Positions 11,812 to 22,907 of a DNA stretch of 64,000 nucleotides are shown here, piece by piece. The notes beneath the pieces are model-generated. The model saw nothing but the letters and a program-made list of their open reading frames with translations. It was not told the origin of the DNA and ran no database searches. The position numbers and the translations under genes are program-made. Source of the stretch: Diphasiastrum complanatum. Its lineage: Eukaryota > Streptophyta > Lycopodiopsida > Lycopodiales > Lycopodiaceae. Position 1 is the first letter of the stretch. Every line of letters starts with the position of its first letter. The stretch spans positions 17,756,223-17,820,222 of the forward strand of contig CM055102.1 of NCBI GenBank assembly GCA_029204225.1. Direction: 5' to 3'.

Positions 11812-12584
11812 ATGTTTCTAAAAAATGACTTCATAGCAATTTAAAAGTGTTTTATTTTTTTCTAAATTATTTGATTAAGAGTAATGAATCCTACACACTA
11901 AGAGCACAAGACGTGGTGTTCACAATGTTTAAAATATTTTTTTTTTAAATATTTAAAAAAAAAAGTACCATCTTTTAGAAGTCAACATGATTCACATTTT
12001 ATTTAACCCATATTCAACAAGGTGCTTGATGCATAATAAAAGCTATGCATTACCCAAAGCATTTAATTTTTTAAAAAAAGGATTCAATAAGAATTTTAAA
12101 TTTTTTAAAATAATATTTTATGTGCTCGAACTTATCCTGAGGGAAGATCTCATCTTTTAACCAATCATCACAATAACGATATCTTTCAATAGATCGTGAC
12201 AATTATAGCAATAAACTTGGGAGATCTCATCTTTTAACAAATCGTCGCAAAACATCTCCTCTTTTAACAAATAGTCACAATAGATTACTTGCTATCACAC
12301 AATAAAGGGAGATCTCGTCTTTTAACAAATATTCACAATAGGTTAATGCTATCACACAGCCAAACCCCAAAAAAAAAAAGGGTGTAAAAAAGTGTCACTT
12401 TTATTGATGAGACTATGCCGGTTTTTGAGTAAGCTGACAAAAAGAAAGGAAAAAGGAGGAGCATAGTAGAAGATGCATGATCCCGAATGATTCCTGCTTT
12501 ATTTTTCCGATTCTGATTGAGAGTTGATTCGGGAACTATAGCTAGACGCTGATCAATGCTGGATTACGATCTGCCGGGGAGAAG
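11812..12584. other. AT-rich upstream region of the F-box/kelch gene
   Basis: Three degenerate repeats of GATCTCATCTTTTAACAAAT occur at about 12147, 12222 and 12311. No coding sequence is seen. The last about 150 bases presumably hold the promoter and 5' UTR of the gene at 12585, but no clear TATA box stands out. Confidence 0.4.
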
Positions 12585-13724
12585 ATGGATCTGATTCCTG
12601 GTTTGCCTAACGAAGTTGTTCGTACCCATATTCTGTCAAGAGCTAGTTGGAAAGACCTTCGATCTATGCTTGCTGTGAGCAGAATCTGGCGTTCTACCCT
12701 CAATTTGCATCCTTCATCTTCCTCAGATACAGAAACATACAAGAAAACAATTCTGGCGACAATTCATCCTTCACAGAAAACCTCCTCTTGTTCATCACCT
12801 TCCTACGCAGTGTCCATCTATGACTTGGAACTCGAGAAATGGGAGCGGCTTCCTGCCATTCCCTGGCTTCCTTTTGGTGCTCCTATGGCTGCACGTTGCG
12901 TCTATTTAGGTGGGCATCTATTCATCTTGGGGGGAAGGAATCCGATCACCTGGGACTTTATGAGCGATGTCTTTAGCATTAATTTTCGATCCCGAGAACG
13001 ACTGTGGAAGCGATGCGCTAGTATGACTTCTTCCAGGAGCAGTTTCGCATGCGTTGCCATTGCTGACAAGATCTTTGTGGCAGGTGGCCAGGGGGAAAGC
13101 AGTCTAGCTCTAGCCTCAGCGGAGGTATACGACCTTCGCTGCCAGCGCTGGGAGAAGATTCCAGAACTGAGCCTGCCTAGAAACGAATGCTTCGGAGCTA
13201 TAATTCACAATCAGATAGTGGTGGTGGGCGGCTACACCACATCAGTGTGTGATGCATCGTGTTCAGAAGACTCCGAGACTGTGATTACTCGCTGGGTTGC
13301 ATCGGCCGACGCTATCCAGCTGGGCTACCAGCGTTGGAGAACTGTGGATGCAGCCTCTCTCAAGAAAGATCTCTACACAGCCCCTTCAATCGGCTGTGGG
13401 CAGCTGCAGTTCGTTCATAAGCGATTGGTGGAACATTGTTATGATAGATGCGATAAGAAATGGACAGTTGTGGAGGGTAAGATTATGTTACAGACCGTAG
13501 AGGACAGGACGGAGTCTTTAGTGCTTGCAGGTGTGATCGAAGGAGCACATATTTTTGGGACAAAACATAGTTGGCTAAAGCAGCCAGGTGATGGCTTGGA
13601 TGTGAGACTGAGCTTCTGCGAAGCTGTGTCTGAATCAGCCCATAACATGGGCGCATGGAAAGAAATATTGTGTCCCTTTGAGTTTGGCACCATGCCAGTG
13701 TCCTGTTGCTTAATCCAGTGCTGA
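12585..13724 (+). CDS. F-box/kelch-repeat protein
   Basis: A single 379-codon exon. Residues about 4-40 form an F-box (IPGLPNEVVRTHILSR, then SMLAVSRIWRS), the Skp1-binding part of SCF E3 ubiquitin ligases. Kelch repeats follow: LGGHLFILGGRNPITW (about 106-121), KIFVAGGQGE with AEVYDLRCQRWEKIPEL (about 164-200), and IVVVGGY (about 210-216); the C-terminal third is diverged. Length, intronless layout and F-box followed by kelch match plant KFB proteins, which choose substrates such as phenylalanine ammonia-lyase, chalcone synthase or type-B response regulators. The substrate cannot be told here. The ATG at 12585 is followed directly by the F-box. The gene looks intact and is the clearest single-exon host gene in the window. 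Confidence 0.9.
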   Translation: MDLIPGLPNEVVRTHILSRASWKDLRSMLAVSRIWRSTLNLHPSSSSDTETYKKTILATIHPSQKTSSCSSPSYAVSIYDLELEKWERLPAIPWLPFGAPMAARCVYLGGHLFILGGRNPITWDFMSDVFSINFRSRERLWKRCASMTSSRSSFACVAIADKIFVAGGQGESSLALASAEVYDLRCQRWEKIPELSLPRNECFGAIIHNQIVVVGGYTTSVCDASCSEDSETVITRWVASADAIQLGYQRWRTVDAASLKKDLYTAPSIGCGQLQFVHKRLVEHCYDRCDKKWTVVEGKIMLQTVEDRTESLVLAGVIEGAHIFGTKHSWLKQPGDGLDVRLSFCEAVSESAHNMGAWKEILCPFEFGTMPVSCCLIQC

Positions 13725-15049
13725 ATTTCAAGGACTACACTTCAAATAGATGTATCGATTGCTGAATGAGCTTCTGAAGCTTTTGAGCAGGAATTATGTA
13801 GCTGAGGAGGATAGTGCTTGAATGATATGGTAAGTAAGAGGCTATGTACTGCAGCTACAGATTCGCGTCGTCTCCGCATGCCCTGGTGTGTCGGAATCAA
13901 ATTTGTGAGATTTTGAAACTGTGGATAGTGCGTCAGAATCAGTTTGTGGGATCTTGAACGTGTGGGCTGTTGCCGTCTATTTCGCCACTCACTCTTTCGC
14001 TGAAGGAACTGTTTGAAGCCGGACAATCAAAGAGACACAATTGGTAAAGCAGGGATATATGAAGCTGAAACCATATGAGGCACAGTATTTTCATACCTAT
14101 GTAACATGTTTTGGAAAATTTGGCAGAATATTCTCTTGCTCTAGTTCTGAACATTGATTGACTCTTCCTTATACACATCAACATCAAAATCAAAATCAAA
14201 ACCAGAATAAACTGTGCTGGTAGGCTGTATTGAGCAGTCCTTGATCCAGATTCCATTTCACGCACCTTGGACTGTTACTTATCTGAGAAACTTGCTAGGA
14301 ACCCTACGACCGAGAGCCATGATACACGGGGAATTTTCAGGCCCTATATCAGGATTGTATCCTTCATCAAATATTCAATCTAAGGACATGCTTTTTTGAG
14401 GTTGTAATAAGCTGATAGTTGTGCTTTGTCTGTTCACATATCTCTTGTGTGCGAAAAGACACGACACTCAAATACCCTTAATTTGCCAGATGATTTATAT
14501 TCTCTCAATCTACAAGCGCATACAATGAGTGAAATTTCCAAGGGTGTACAGCAGTGCATAACAAAAGCAAGTAATTTTACAGTACTGGTTATTCCCTGCC
14601 AAAGTTGTGGTAGTATATCAATCTCGAGATTGTTCATGGTTTGCCGCCATTCAAGTTAAAGCCCTTCCAGCTGATCCAGCTGCAAGTGCATTCCAGAGAA
14701 TTGACCGGTTTGATTGCTCAAAAGAAAGTGCTCACAAATTTGATCAATGAAAGGCCTGCATTTTTGTCTCAATATCTGTTTATAACTGTCTTGGATTCAA
14801 GCTTGTTCAATAGCCTTCATTTTGTGCTATTGTAATGTATCAGGAATTAATTATTAGTACAAATTTCTTCTCTGCAGAACGTTCTGCATGAAGACACACA
14901 AGCCAGTGCTCTTTCACAAACCGCAATTCTGCAAACATTTAGTCCAGCTTATTTGTTTTTGTTCACTTGATCAAGCATATCTTCTAAGCTTACCTGAAAA
15001 ATGGTTGTAAAGTTGACCTTAAAAAGTGCCAGATGCAGATGGCATAGGC
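13725..15049. other. Downstream region of the F-box gene, no gene recognised
   Basis: It presumably includes the 3' UTR. Several short frames occur but none shows a domain or codon pattern like the gene next to it. Confidence 0.45.
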
Positions 15050-15400
15050 ATGGATATTTTTTTATTTTTGGTGATATTAAGATTGGGGCATCCGTCCAAG
15101 GGCGGTAGCTCAAGGCCGGAAGCCTTCCTTAGGCAAAATGCCTCGAGGATTCCCTGTCGTCATTTCAGTTTTTACTTTTTTCTAATGATTTGTTTGCCAT
15201 AAAAAATTTTATACACGGTTACTTACTGCAAAAAAATCATTAAAAAAAAAGCAAAAACCCAAATTACAGCAGGGAAAATTCAAAAAAAAAAAAATTTAAA
15301 AAAAAAGAGATGCTCACAAATTTTGTGTAGGGAGGCACCTCCCTTTTCTTCGTAAAAAAGTAAAAAGTGATATTATAAAATTGGACTGGCTAATCTAACT
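15050..15400. repeat. MITE-like repeat, copy 2
   Basis: It shares block order with 9810-10165 in the same orientation: a GC-rich segment with CAAGGGCGGTAGCTCAAGGC, A/T runs, GGGAGGCACCTCCC at about 15340, then AAAAAAGTAAAAAGTGATATTATAAAATT. The copies have diverged by many small changes. Confidence 0.55.
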
Positions 15401-15547
15401 AAATGACAATAAGTTTATAGTTCTTGTTTTATATGATTCCTAACCTATAACTACTACTATATTTTCTTTTGCTAATGCATCTAATAATTCTTACTTCTCA
15501 AGTGCTCTCTTGATTTTTTGCCAACAAGCTTGTGCAATGTAATATTA

Positions 15548-15567
15548 TCTCTCTCTTCTCTTCTCTT

Positions 15568-15633
<66 letters not shown>
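15548..15633. repeat. (CT)n microsatellite
   Basis: An almost pure CT run of about 86 bp, with three TCTTC interruptions near its start. Confidence 0.97.
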
Positions 15634-15637
<4 letters not shown>

Positions 15638-17071
15638 TTCAATTTCAGGTGGGCCCAATGTTGACAAGAAGTTCTTAAGTTTATTGGCCAAATCCTCTTA
15701 TAGCAACTTAAGGTGATTTCACACTACACGCAAGTTCTTTGTTGGCCCTTTCACTTGTCACCCATTTTGTAAATCTTGGCAGGTGAGTTGACACCACTCC
15801 TATTTCACATTTGGATGGTAAGTGTTAAATGAAGGGCTACAATATGATTGGCCCATTTGAATCTTGACATACGATTCATCCATTTTATTAAGCTGTTGTG
15901 TTTAGAAGTGCAAGAATAAAAAATTTCATGTTAAAAGGTTGAAGGGTGGCTCTTTGTTTTTTTTGTCAAGCAATCACCTTTTAAGTAGAAAGGCCAAAAT
16001 TAAAATGCATTTCATTGAAAGGAATATTGGCAGTGAAGAAATCAAAAAACTTCAAACTGTAGGCCAACATGCCAAGGGAAGCTCAAAATGCCAGGGGACA
16101 TTGGCTGGCCCAAAAAATGGCTTTGAGTTGCCCTACCTGGCAATGGGTCCTTGCCATGTCATCTGCCACATAGTGGCAAGTGCTTGTTAGTTTGAAAGGG
16201 TGGAAGGCCCATTTTTGTCCCTGGACCAATGGGAGAGCTCCATTTTTAATTTTGGACTTGTTGGGCAATGTAGTGTGAGATGGCTCTTAGTTAAAATGAG
16301 AGTTTGTCCCAAGTTGACATGTTCCTAACTTGGTGTTGAAGACATATGTTGTCAACATGTATGGCTTCGGTTTAAGATGTGATGGATCATGGGGGGGTAA
16401 GTTGTTCATCATCCTTTTTATCCCCAATTGCATTGCCTGGAATATATGAACTACAAGAAAACTGTGTACCCCCTTTGATGTTGGATTATTCTCCTTCTTA
16501 CTAATTGAATAATCGATTTTAATCCGTTGTTTATCCAATTCTGTGGATTTTTCCAAGTCTTTTTAAAGTCTGCAGTTTTACAAGTGTTTTTACACAGTCT
16601 GCATAAATACACGGAGTTTTACCACAGTGTCGCATTTTCTCTCACTTCGACATTTTCGCTTTTTGCGAAGTTGTCGCCTGTCAGGAATCTCGTGTAAAAA
16701 TGCAGTGTCGCCTTTTCGCATTTTTTGCCTTTCAGGATTTGCGAGCAAATATGCAAAGTCGCATTTTTTCACTTTTTTCCAAAAGTGCCTCAAATGTTAA
16801 GGAAATGACTCTAGCAATATGTGGGACAACCCTAAATCAGTTTTTAAGGCATTGTCGGATTTTTTCGCAAAATCTCGACACTATCGCCTTTTTGTGACAG
16901 TGTCGCATGTGGATGTTTTAGTTCATTTCTGCAGAACTACAGTTTTAGTTCATTTATGCAGACATAACGTTAACGGCCAATTTCACCGCTTATCAGCAAT
17001 CAATGACAAGGAACCGAATGGATGCCAGCGGATACCAGCCAACTGGTAATCGCAATTGACAACCTAATTTC
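15634..17071. other. Non-coding region with short GTCGC-rich repeats
   Basis: Between about 16615 and 16910 the words GTCGCATTTT, GTCGCCTTTT and TTCGCATTTTTT recur at irregular spacing. The end may be the U3 part of the copia-2 LTR. No gene is seen. Confidence 0.4.
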
Positions 17072-17829
17072 TTAATATAAATAGTTGTTCATATTCATAT
17101 AGTTTCAAGTTAGAAAATGATCGAAGCGATCAAGTTCAGCAAGTATTGTAGTTAGCTCTCTATCAAGCTTTCAAGCTTGAACTCTCTTGAGCATTCTAAC
17201 TCAGTCTTTTAGAGTTATATTTTAGACTTGCTATTGTGCTATTGCTTATCAACATAGCTGCTAATTATCAGACTTATCCTCAGTTACTCAGAGACAGCTT
17301 AGAGTGCGCGGTTTCGATCCGCTATTGTTTTGTGCTCATTAACATCTGTTTTTGTTTTTCTGAATCAAAACTATCCTTTACTGCGTTTAGTATATGTTAG
17401 AATGCATGCATCTCTGTATTTCCTTTGTAACTGATAGAAATTGTCTGAGAATTCAATACTTCATGTTTGGCTACATAATCACTTAGTATCTAGCGATTTC
17501 AAAGTTAGTTGCTAAAGATTGAACATGATTCCCATCACTACTGCTTTGTTCAATTTGGATAGGCGTAGTCATGCACTGGAAGTAGGAAGTTTCCACTACT
17601 ATTATCTATCCTATTTCCGATGTGGTATCAGAGCAATTTCACTACTTCTTTATATGATTCCTACTACATGATATCAGAGCAAAAGCTCTAATACTTGATA
17701 TCTTTCACAATATCAAATTGATATCAAAATCTTCAGTTCTTTCCAGCCTTTCAGTATCAAAGAATTGGTTTCCTATTGCTGGGATTACTACATCTTAGCG
17801 CCATCGATACACGACAGACTAAGTTCCAG

Positions 17830-18615
17830 ATGGATTCTCAAAGTAAAGCCGGTCTTATCATAGACAAGCTGAATGGATCCAATTATCATTTGTGGAAGTT
17901 TAAGATGAAGACCTTGCTAATCGCCAGCGAATTATGGGATGTTGTCATAGATACAGAAGTAAAACCTGAAGACGACGACTCAAAGTGAAAATTGAAGGAT
18001 GGTAAAGCTTTCGTGCTTATTATCCTCAATATATCAGATACACAAATTGGACACATAGCTGAAGCTAAAACGTCAAGAGACGTTTGGGACATCCTGAACT
18101 CACTATATGACGTGAGGGATGTAACTACTAAGTTACATCTACGAAGGAAAGTCTTCACATTCAAAATGTCTGTTGGTGATTCACTTCAGAGTCACATTAA
18201 CCAGTTTAAGAATCTGTTGCAATAGATGGCAGCTATCGAATCAGTCATAGACAATCAAGACGCAATCATGACATTGCTTTCAAGCTTACCCTCTACATAT
18301 GAGAACTAGGTGATGATCATATCGACACACTCAGACTTAACTCTATTTAGAGTTATCACTATGTTGCTGCAAGAAGACAATAGAAGAAGTCAATACACAT
18401 CGTCTGCTTCTCTATATGTCAACAAAGGCTCTAAGTGACAAAAGCAGAAAGGCTGCAATGAATCAGAGGTCGACTCAAAGTCAAGAACAATCATCAAATT
18501 CACAGTCGAAGAAGAAGATGTTTTGCAAGTATCGCAAGCGCAATAACCATGAGATCAAGGATTGTCAAATTCTCCAAGCAAAGAACGTAGCCAAACAAGC
18601 TGATCAACAAGCAAA
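17830..18615 (+). pseudogene. copia-2 gag (UBN2-type) with zinc knuckle
   Basis: The ATG at 17830 opens a gag frame with LNGSNYHLWKFKMKTLL and the UBN2 core (AKTSRDVWDILNSLY, then KLHLRRKVFTFKM). Stops occur at 17986-17988 and about 18223. After a frame change the nucleocapsid part has a CCHC-like knuckle in which the second Cys is Arg (CKYRKRNNHEIKDC), so zinc binding is probably lost. Confidence 0.85.
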
Positions 18616-18649
18616 CACAGTCTCATCATCTCCCCAGGTCGAAGTGGAT

Positions 18650-18834
18650 GAAGGCGCATTTATGGTCAAAGATCAAAGCACATTTTTGGATGATTCATGG
18701 TTTCTCGATTCTGGAGCAACTCAACATATGACCAATCAACGTGAGATCTTCAACTCCTACACGCCTTACAACATGGAGAAATTTGTTCATCTTGGTGACA
18801 ATAGTACTCACACTATTGAAGTGAAGGTATTGTA
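18650..18834 (+). pseudogene. copia-2 aspartic protease fragment
   Basis: The frame has SWFLDSGATQHMTNQREIF, the copia protease active-site motif D-S-G-A, followed by VHLGDNSTHTIE. It ends at 18834 in a stop, so most of the protease C-terminus is lost. Confidence 0.85.
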
Positions 18835-19028
18835 AGATTGCGATTCCAGCATGATCAGTTCAAATTACTATCAGAATAATATGTTCCTAAACTCTCTACA
18901 AATCTGTTATCAGTAAGTAGATTTAAAGACTTAGGTCATAAGGTAGAATTCGATCTAATCAATGCAAAATTATTGATAGGAGTAATAAGATCCTTGCACT
19001 CGGCAAGAGGCAGAGTTACTTATATAGA

Positions 19029-19573
19029 TTGGCACACTATTATTCTGAGTCTAGTCAAGCCTTGAAAACCTCTGTTCTAGTCAATAAAGCATTATTATGG
19101 CATCATCGCTTAGGACACGTGAATCGTGCATCTATTTTGAAAATGTTCAAACAATCCATGGTTCTTGATCTCGACTATCCTTTTGGTAAGGTTGATCTCC
19201 CTGTCTGTCATTGCTGCATTTTTGGAAAGCAGGCTAGGATTCCTTTTAGATCAAACCATATGCATGCGACAAAAGGTCTGCTAGATGTTGTTCACACAAA
19301 TACATGTGGACCTATGCAAATCCCTTCATTGCTAGATGAAAAGTATTTCATTACCTTTATTGACTAGTTTTCTAGAAGAACATTTGTTTATTTTATTAAA
19401 CAGAAATCAAAGGCTTTCATCAAATTCAGACAATTCAAAGACCATGCTGAGAATCAAACTAGCAAACGAATCAAAGTGCTGAGGTCTAATAATGGGGGAG
19501 AATACATCTCCAACGAATTCAAGGAGTACTGCCTCAACAACGGCATTGAACAACAATATATCACCTCCTAATC
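19029..19573 (+). pseudogene. copia-2 pre-integrase and integrase start, truncated
   Basis: LLWHHRLGHVNRASI and CHCCIFGKQARIPF are the pre-integrase motifs. The integrase begins with FITFID then a stop at 19366, and its second catalytic block reads LRSNNGGEY, with Asn in place of the catalytic Asp. Homology ends right after YCLNNGIEQQY at about 19573. Confidence 0.87.
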
Positions 19574-21900
19574 AAATATTCGGTTCTTCCTCTATTTCTC
19601 CAAGCCATCCCTACCTTATCTCCTCCTTCAGCCATCCCAATGTATACAATTCTTGAAAAAAATTAATGGAAAAACTTATGATAGGTGAGTGTAGCAGCCT
19701 TGGTTCACCTATCATGGATCGATTCATTCCCAAGGGAAGAGTGCTTCCCTTGTGAAGTTGGCTTGCAAACTCTCATTTTCCTACTGTAACGACCCTCTCT
19801 GACCACATAAGCATCCACAATAAGGCAAGGGAGGTCTCTTACACCTTCCCCTCTCTCTCCTCTCCAAAGACACAAGAACAAAGCAAAAGCAACTAAGAAA
19901 TCATACACAATTGCTAAACAAGAGAAAGAGAGAGAAGAGAGAGTGAGATGCAAGGATGTTCGGATTATCAAACGGACCTTATCTCCTCCTCCTGATTGAA
20001 CATGAAAAATGGGTATAAGAGGTGCCATTTTACAGATGGGGAAGGCCCTTGCCCCTTTCTCATATTGGCTAATTACAATGGCAAAGATCCTAATCCAAGA
20101 CATTTAAACTAACACAAAATGAATCTAACGATACTAAGAAAGCACGAAGGGCACTCCCATGTTTCATATGAGTTCTAATTTGGGCCCTTTTAGCTTTTTT
20201 ATTAACAACTTGACTTACGGCAAGCTAATGTCATTTTAGAGTTTTTAACCCCCTAGTCTTATTCCTAGTTCTACAAGTTCTACAAAACTAATTTGTGTGC
20301 TCATTGGATTGGGCTTATAGTTGTAGGAAGCCAGTGCCATCGCATAGTATTGCTCTATTTGTATAGTAGGTACTATGGCGAGGCCCACTTGGTAAGCTTA
20401 GCCAATAGCACTTTACTGTCAGGACCCACTGAGTGCCCAACAGTATCCCCCACCTAAATAGGTGACAGTCCCATGGCACTTGTGCTTGTTGTGGAAGAAG
20501 ACTATCGACACATTTATTGCTGAGGAAGGAGTGCATTAGGAAAAGCATGGATAAAGATCGCTTATGTAAAACCTGAAACTTTATTCAATGATGAGCCTAT
20601 CTTGAACTCTTCAAGAAGTGTTTGGGAAGGCTCATGGTGACTAGTACCTAGCTCCTACAAAACACCAACTTGGCACAAATGAAATGAAAGGCCTATTATA
20701 GCCATGTAGTCAAATATGCATCATATGGAGTCAAAAGTTTCTTGAATATTGAAAAAAAAAAAGTGTTGCATACATGGATGAAACTAGATTATTTATGGAT
20801 TATCTTTCAGATTAGGTAGATTTGTTGGCAGTTCTATTGTCATCTAAAAGACTTATTGGCCAAAATTGAGCATGGAAAAAAATTTGTATTTAATATGGCT
20901 ATGCCAAATAATGGGATAAAAATGGAAAAAGCAATCTTACCTCAATGATATTGTGGTCACCCTTTTTTTTTATTGTTATTGATAAATTTGTCGTAATACA
21001 ACCTCTAGATGAAGATGTTGTAGCTAGTGTTGTTGTGTGGACAACAAAAATTGTCAAAATGGAAGACAATGATGTTGTCATGACTGAATTCACTACACTT
21101 GGGTTAGAACCGAGATTGAGCAAACAATGCAAAAGGATGAGTTCTTTGAAAATGCACATTTGATATTTAAAATAATAGTCAGCCAATATTTCTATGCCAA
21201 AGAAAATATATGATTCTCACTATATTCTTTGTCCAAGTTGCAAATAAGTAATTTCTGATTATTTTATGTACCAACTACCTAGTTCTTGTTTGAGTTGTTA
21301 AAGACTCATTGCTAGCCATTTTGCCTACCCTTCGCTTCCAAAAAAGTGATCATAAATTGAGATGTTACTCTTTACATATTTAGTTGATCTATCTTTGGGC
21401 ATGTACCCTATACTCTAATATGGAATGAGTAGGGATGTTTTTGCATCTAGGTTGTGGGGTTATAATTCTTGGAAGGACAATCTAAAAGAATTTTTGGCAT
21501 TGCCTTGCAAAAGACACTACTATGTGTTCAAGTTGGTCAATGGAGTTTCGTAAGTCAATGTATTCAATCATAAGGGGACGTGTGCACAAAAGACCTTTCC
21601 CATTGCTAAGAACTCTATTGCAAAAATTCAATCTTTCATATGCACCTCCATATGCATGTCGTAAATAACAAAAATTTCATGTCCTCTCTTTTTCTCACAT
21701 GTATGCCCATGCTTTACACAGACCTTTTTATGCAAGTCATAAATAGCAAGAAGTTCGCATCTCTCTCTTTTTTTCCTGCATGTTTTCTTAAGCACTCAAC
21801 CTACATGACGCACCAACATCATTATCAACAAGAGTAATAAAATGAAGATTATTTATTTGCATTCATAAAATTCTTTCATATATGTTTTTTAAAGTTATGG
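19574..21900. other. Non-coding region with a diverged repeat copy
   Basis: No host gene is seen. About 20035-20360 matches, in the same orientation, the core of the repeat at 41243-41530: GGGGAAGGCCCTTGCCCC, then CAATTTGGGCCC/GGACCC, ATGACATT..., and TTGTGTGCTCATT..GGGCTTAT. It is an older copy of that family. Confidence 0.5.
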
Positions 21901-21998
<98 letters not shown>

Positions 21999-22010
21999 GC
22001 ACGCACACAC
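21901..22010. repeat. Compound (CT)n(CA)n microsatellite
   Basis: About 55 bp of CT repeats pass into about 55 bp of CA repeats with a few CG variants. Dipeptide-repeat frames across it are not genes. Confidence 0.97.
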
Positions 22011-22907
22011 TTTAAAACAAAGTTCAATCCTTGAGATAAGAAAAGGAAATGTTGACAATTATGCTTTAGTTCTAAGACAACTAGGATTTGAAAATAGCTA
22101 ATTACCTTGCATCCAATCTTAAACAATCACAGTTTTAATTCAAGAATTTGTGGGAATGACTTTGCTATATACCAAAACATTTTTTGTTTGTTTTGTCAAG
22201 TGCTTGTCAAACCATGCAATTTCTTGGCTGAAAGTGCATTGTACTTGGAAAGGCATGTCAAGGTAGTGTTCCACTATAGAGGGAAGTTGATCCATAAAGT
22301 TGAAACAACTCACGTCTGCAAAAATGCTATAGTAGATCTAGCACATTGTAATAATCAGTCATCAAATGTGCAGTAACCTTCAAGGGTGTGATTGCCTACC
22401 TCTATTCCCCAGAACCATAGAGAAGATTAGACACAAAGAGCTTCTCTATTGTTGTGCAACATGCCTAGCATTTCACCCAACTCAACTTTAGAAGATGATA
22501 GCTCACATAGTTTGCTTAAGAAGCATGTATCTCAAGCTTGTGCAATCTATGAGCTATGCCAGGGTTTCTTACAGCTCAACCAGGATCTGCAATGCTTTTC
22601 CACAAGGTCTCTGTTCTAAGCCATCTGAGCCTGTCTGTACATGTCTCTTGAGAGTGAAGTTTAACGATGAATTATTATACAAGAAGAGCATACAGTGCCT
22701 CTGGACAGGAAAAGGATCTAGCATGTATATTGGGGAAGAAATCCTCCCACATGTTCCTATTCAATGGAAGATCCCATTTCACAATTGATTTCTGTGCTGC
22801 CCAGGATCACAAATGTATTGTTTAGCATGTCCATCAGATGGACAGATTGTGTAGTGGTACAAAATGGTGAATGTTTCAGGTGGAATTAAAAAAAGTTTGG
22901 TCTAAGA
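22011..22907. other. Region downstream of the PPR gene, no gene recognised
   Basis: It would hold the 3' UTR of the minus-strand gene that ends at 22908. Plus-strand frames here show no domain. Confidence 0.45.

Larger units (their letters stand above)
17072..19573 (+). mobile_element. Ty1/copia element, 3'-truncated (copia-2)
   Basis: The 5' part has a strong TATA box (TATAAATAG, 17076-17084) and a primer-binding site TGGTATCAGAGC at 17623-17634, complementary to the initiator tRNA-Met 3' end. A second near-copy, TGATATCAGAGC, lies about 45 bases on, within a local duplication. Gag, protease, pre-integrase and the first part of integrase follow. The copy stops at about 19573, where the sequence becomes unrelated. 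The LTR start was not found. Confidence 0.88.

Noticed and set aside
17623-17680. Two separate copia elements because two PBS-like sites occur
   Set aside because: The second site (TGATATCAGAGC) lies in a local duplication of the first and only one gag follows.
21863-22126. Minus-strand frames with Cys-Val and Arg-Glu dipeptide runs
   Set aside because: They are translations of the (CT)n(CA)n microsatellite, not genes.
22495-22788. 97-codon plus-strand frame downstream of the PPR gene
   Set aside because: No domain, and it lies in the likely 3' UTR of the minus-strand gene.
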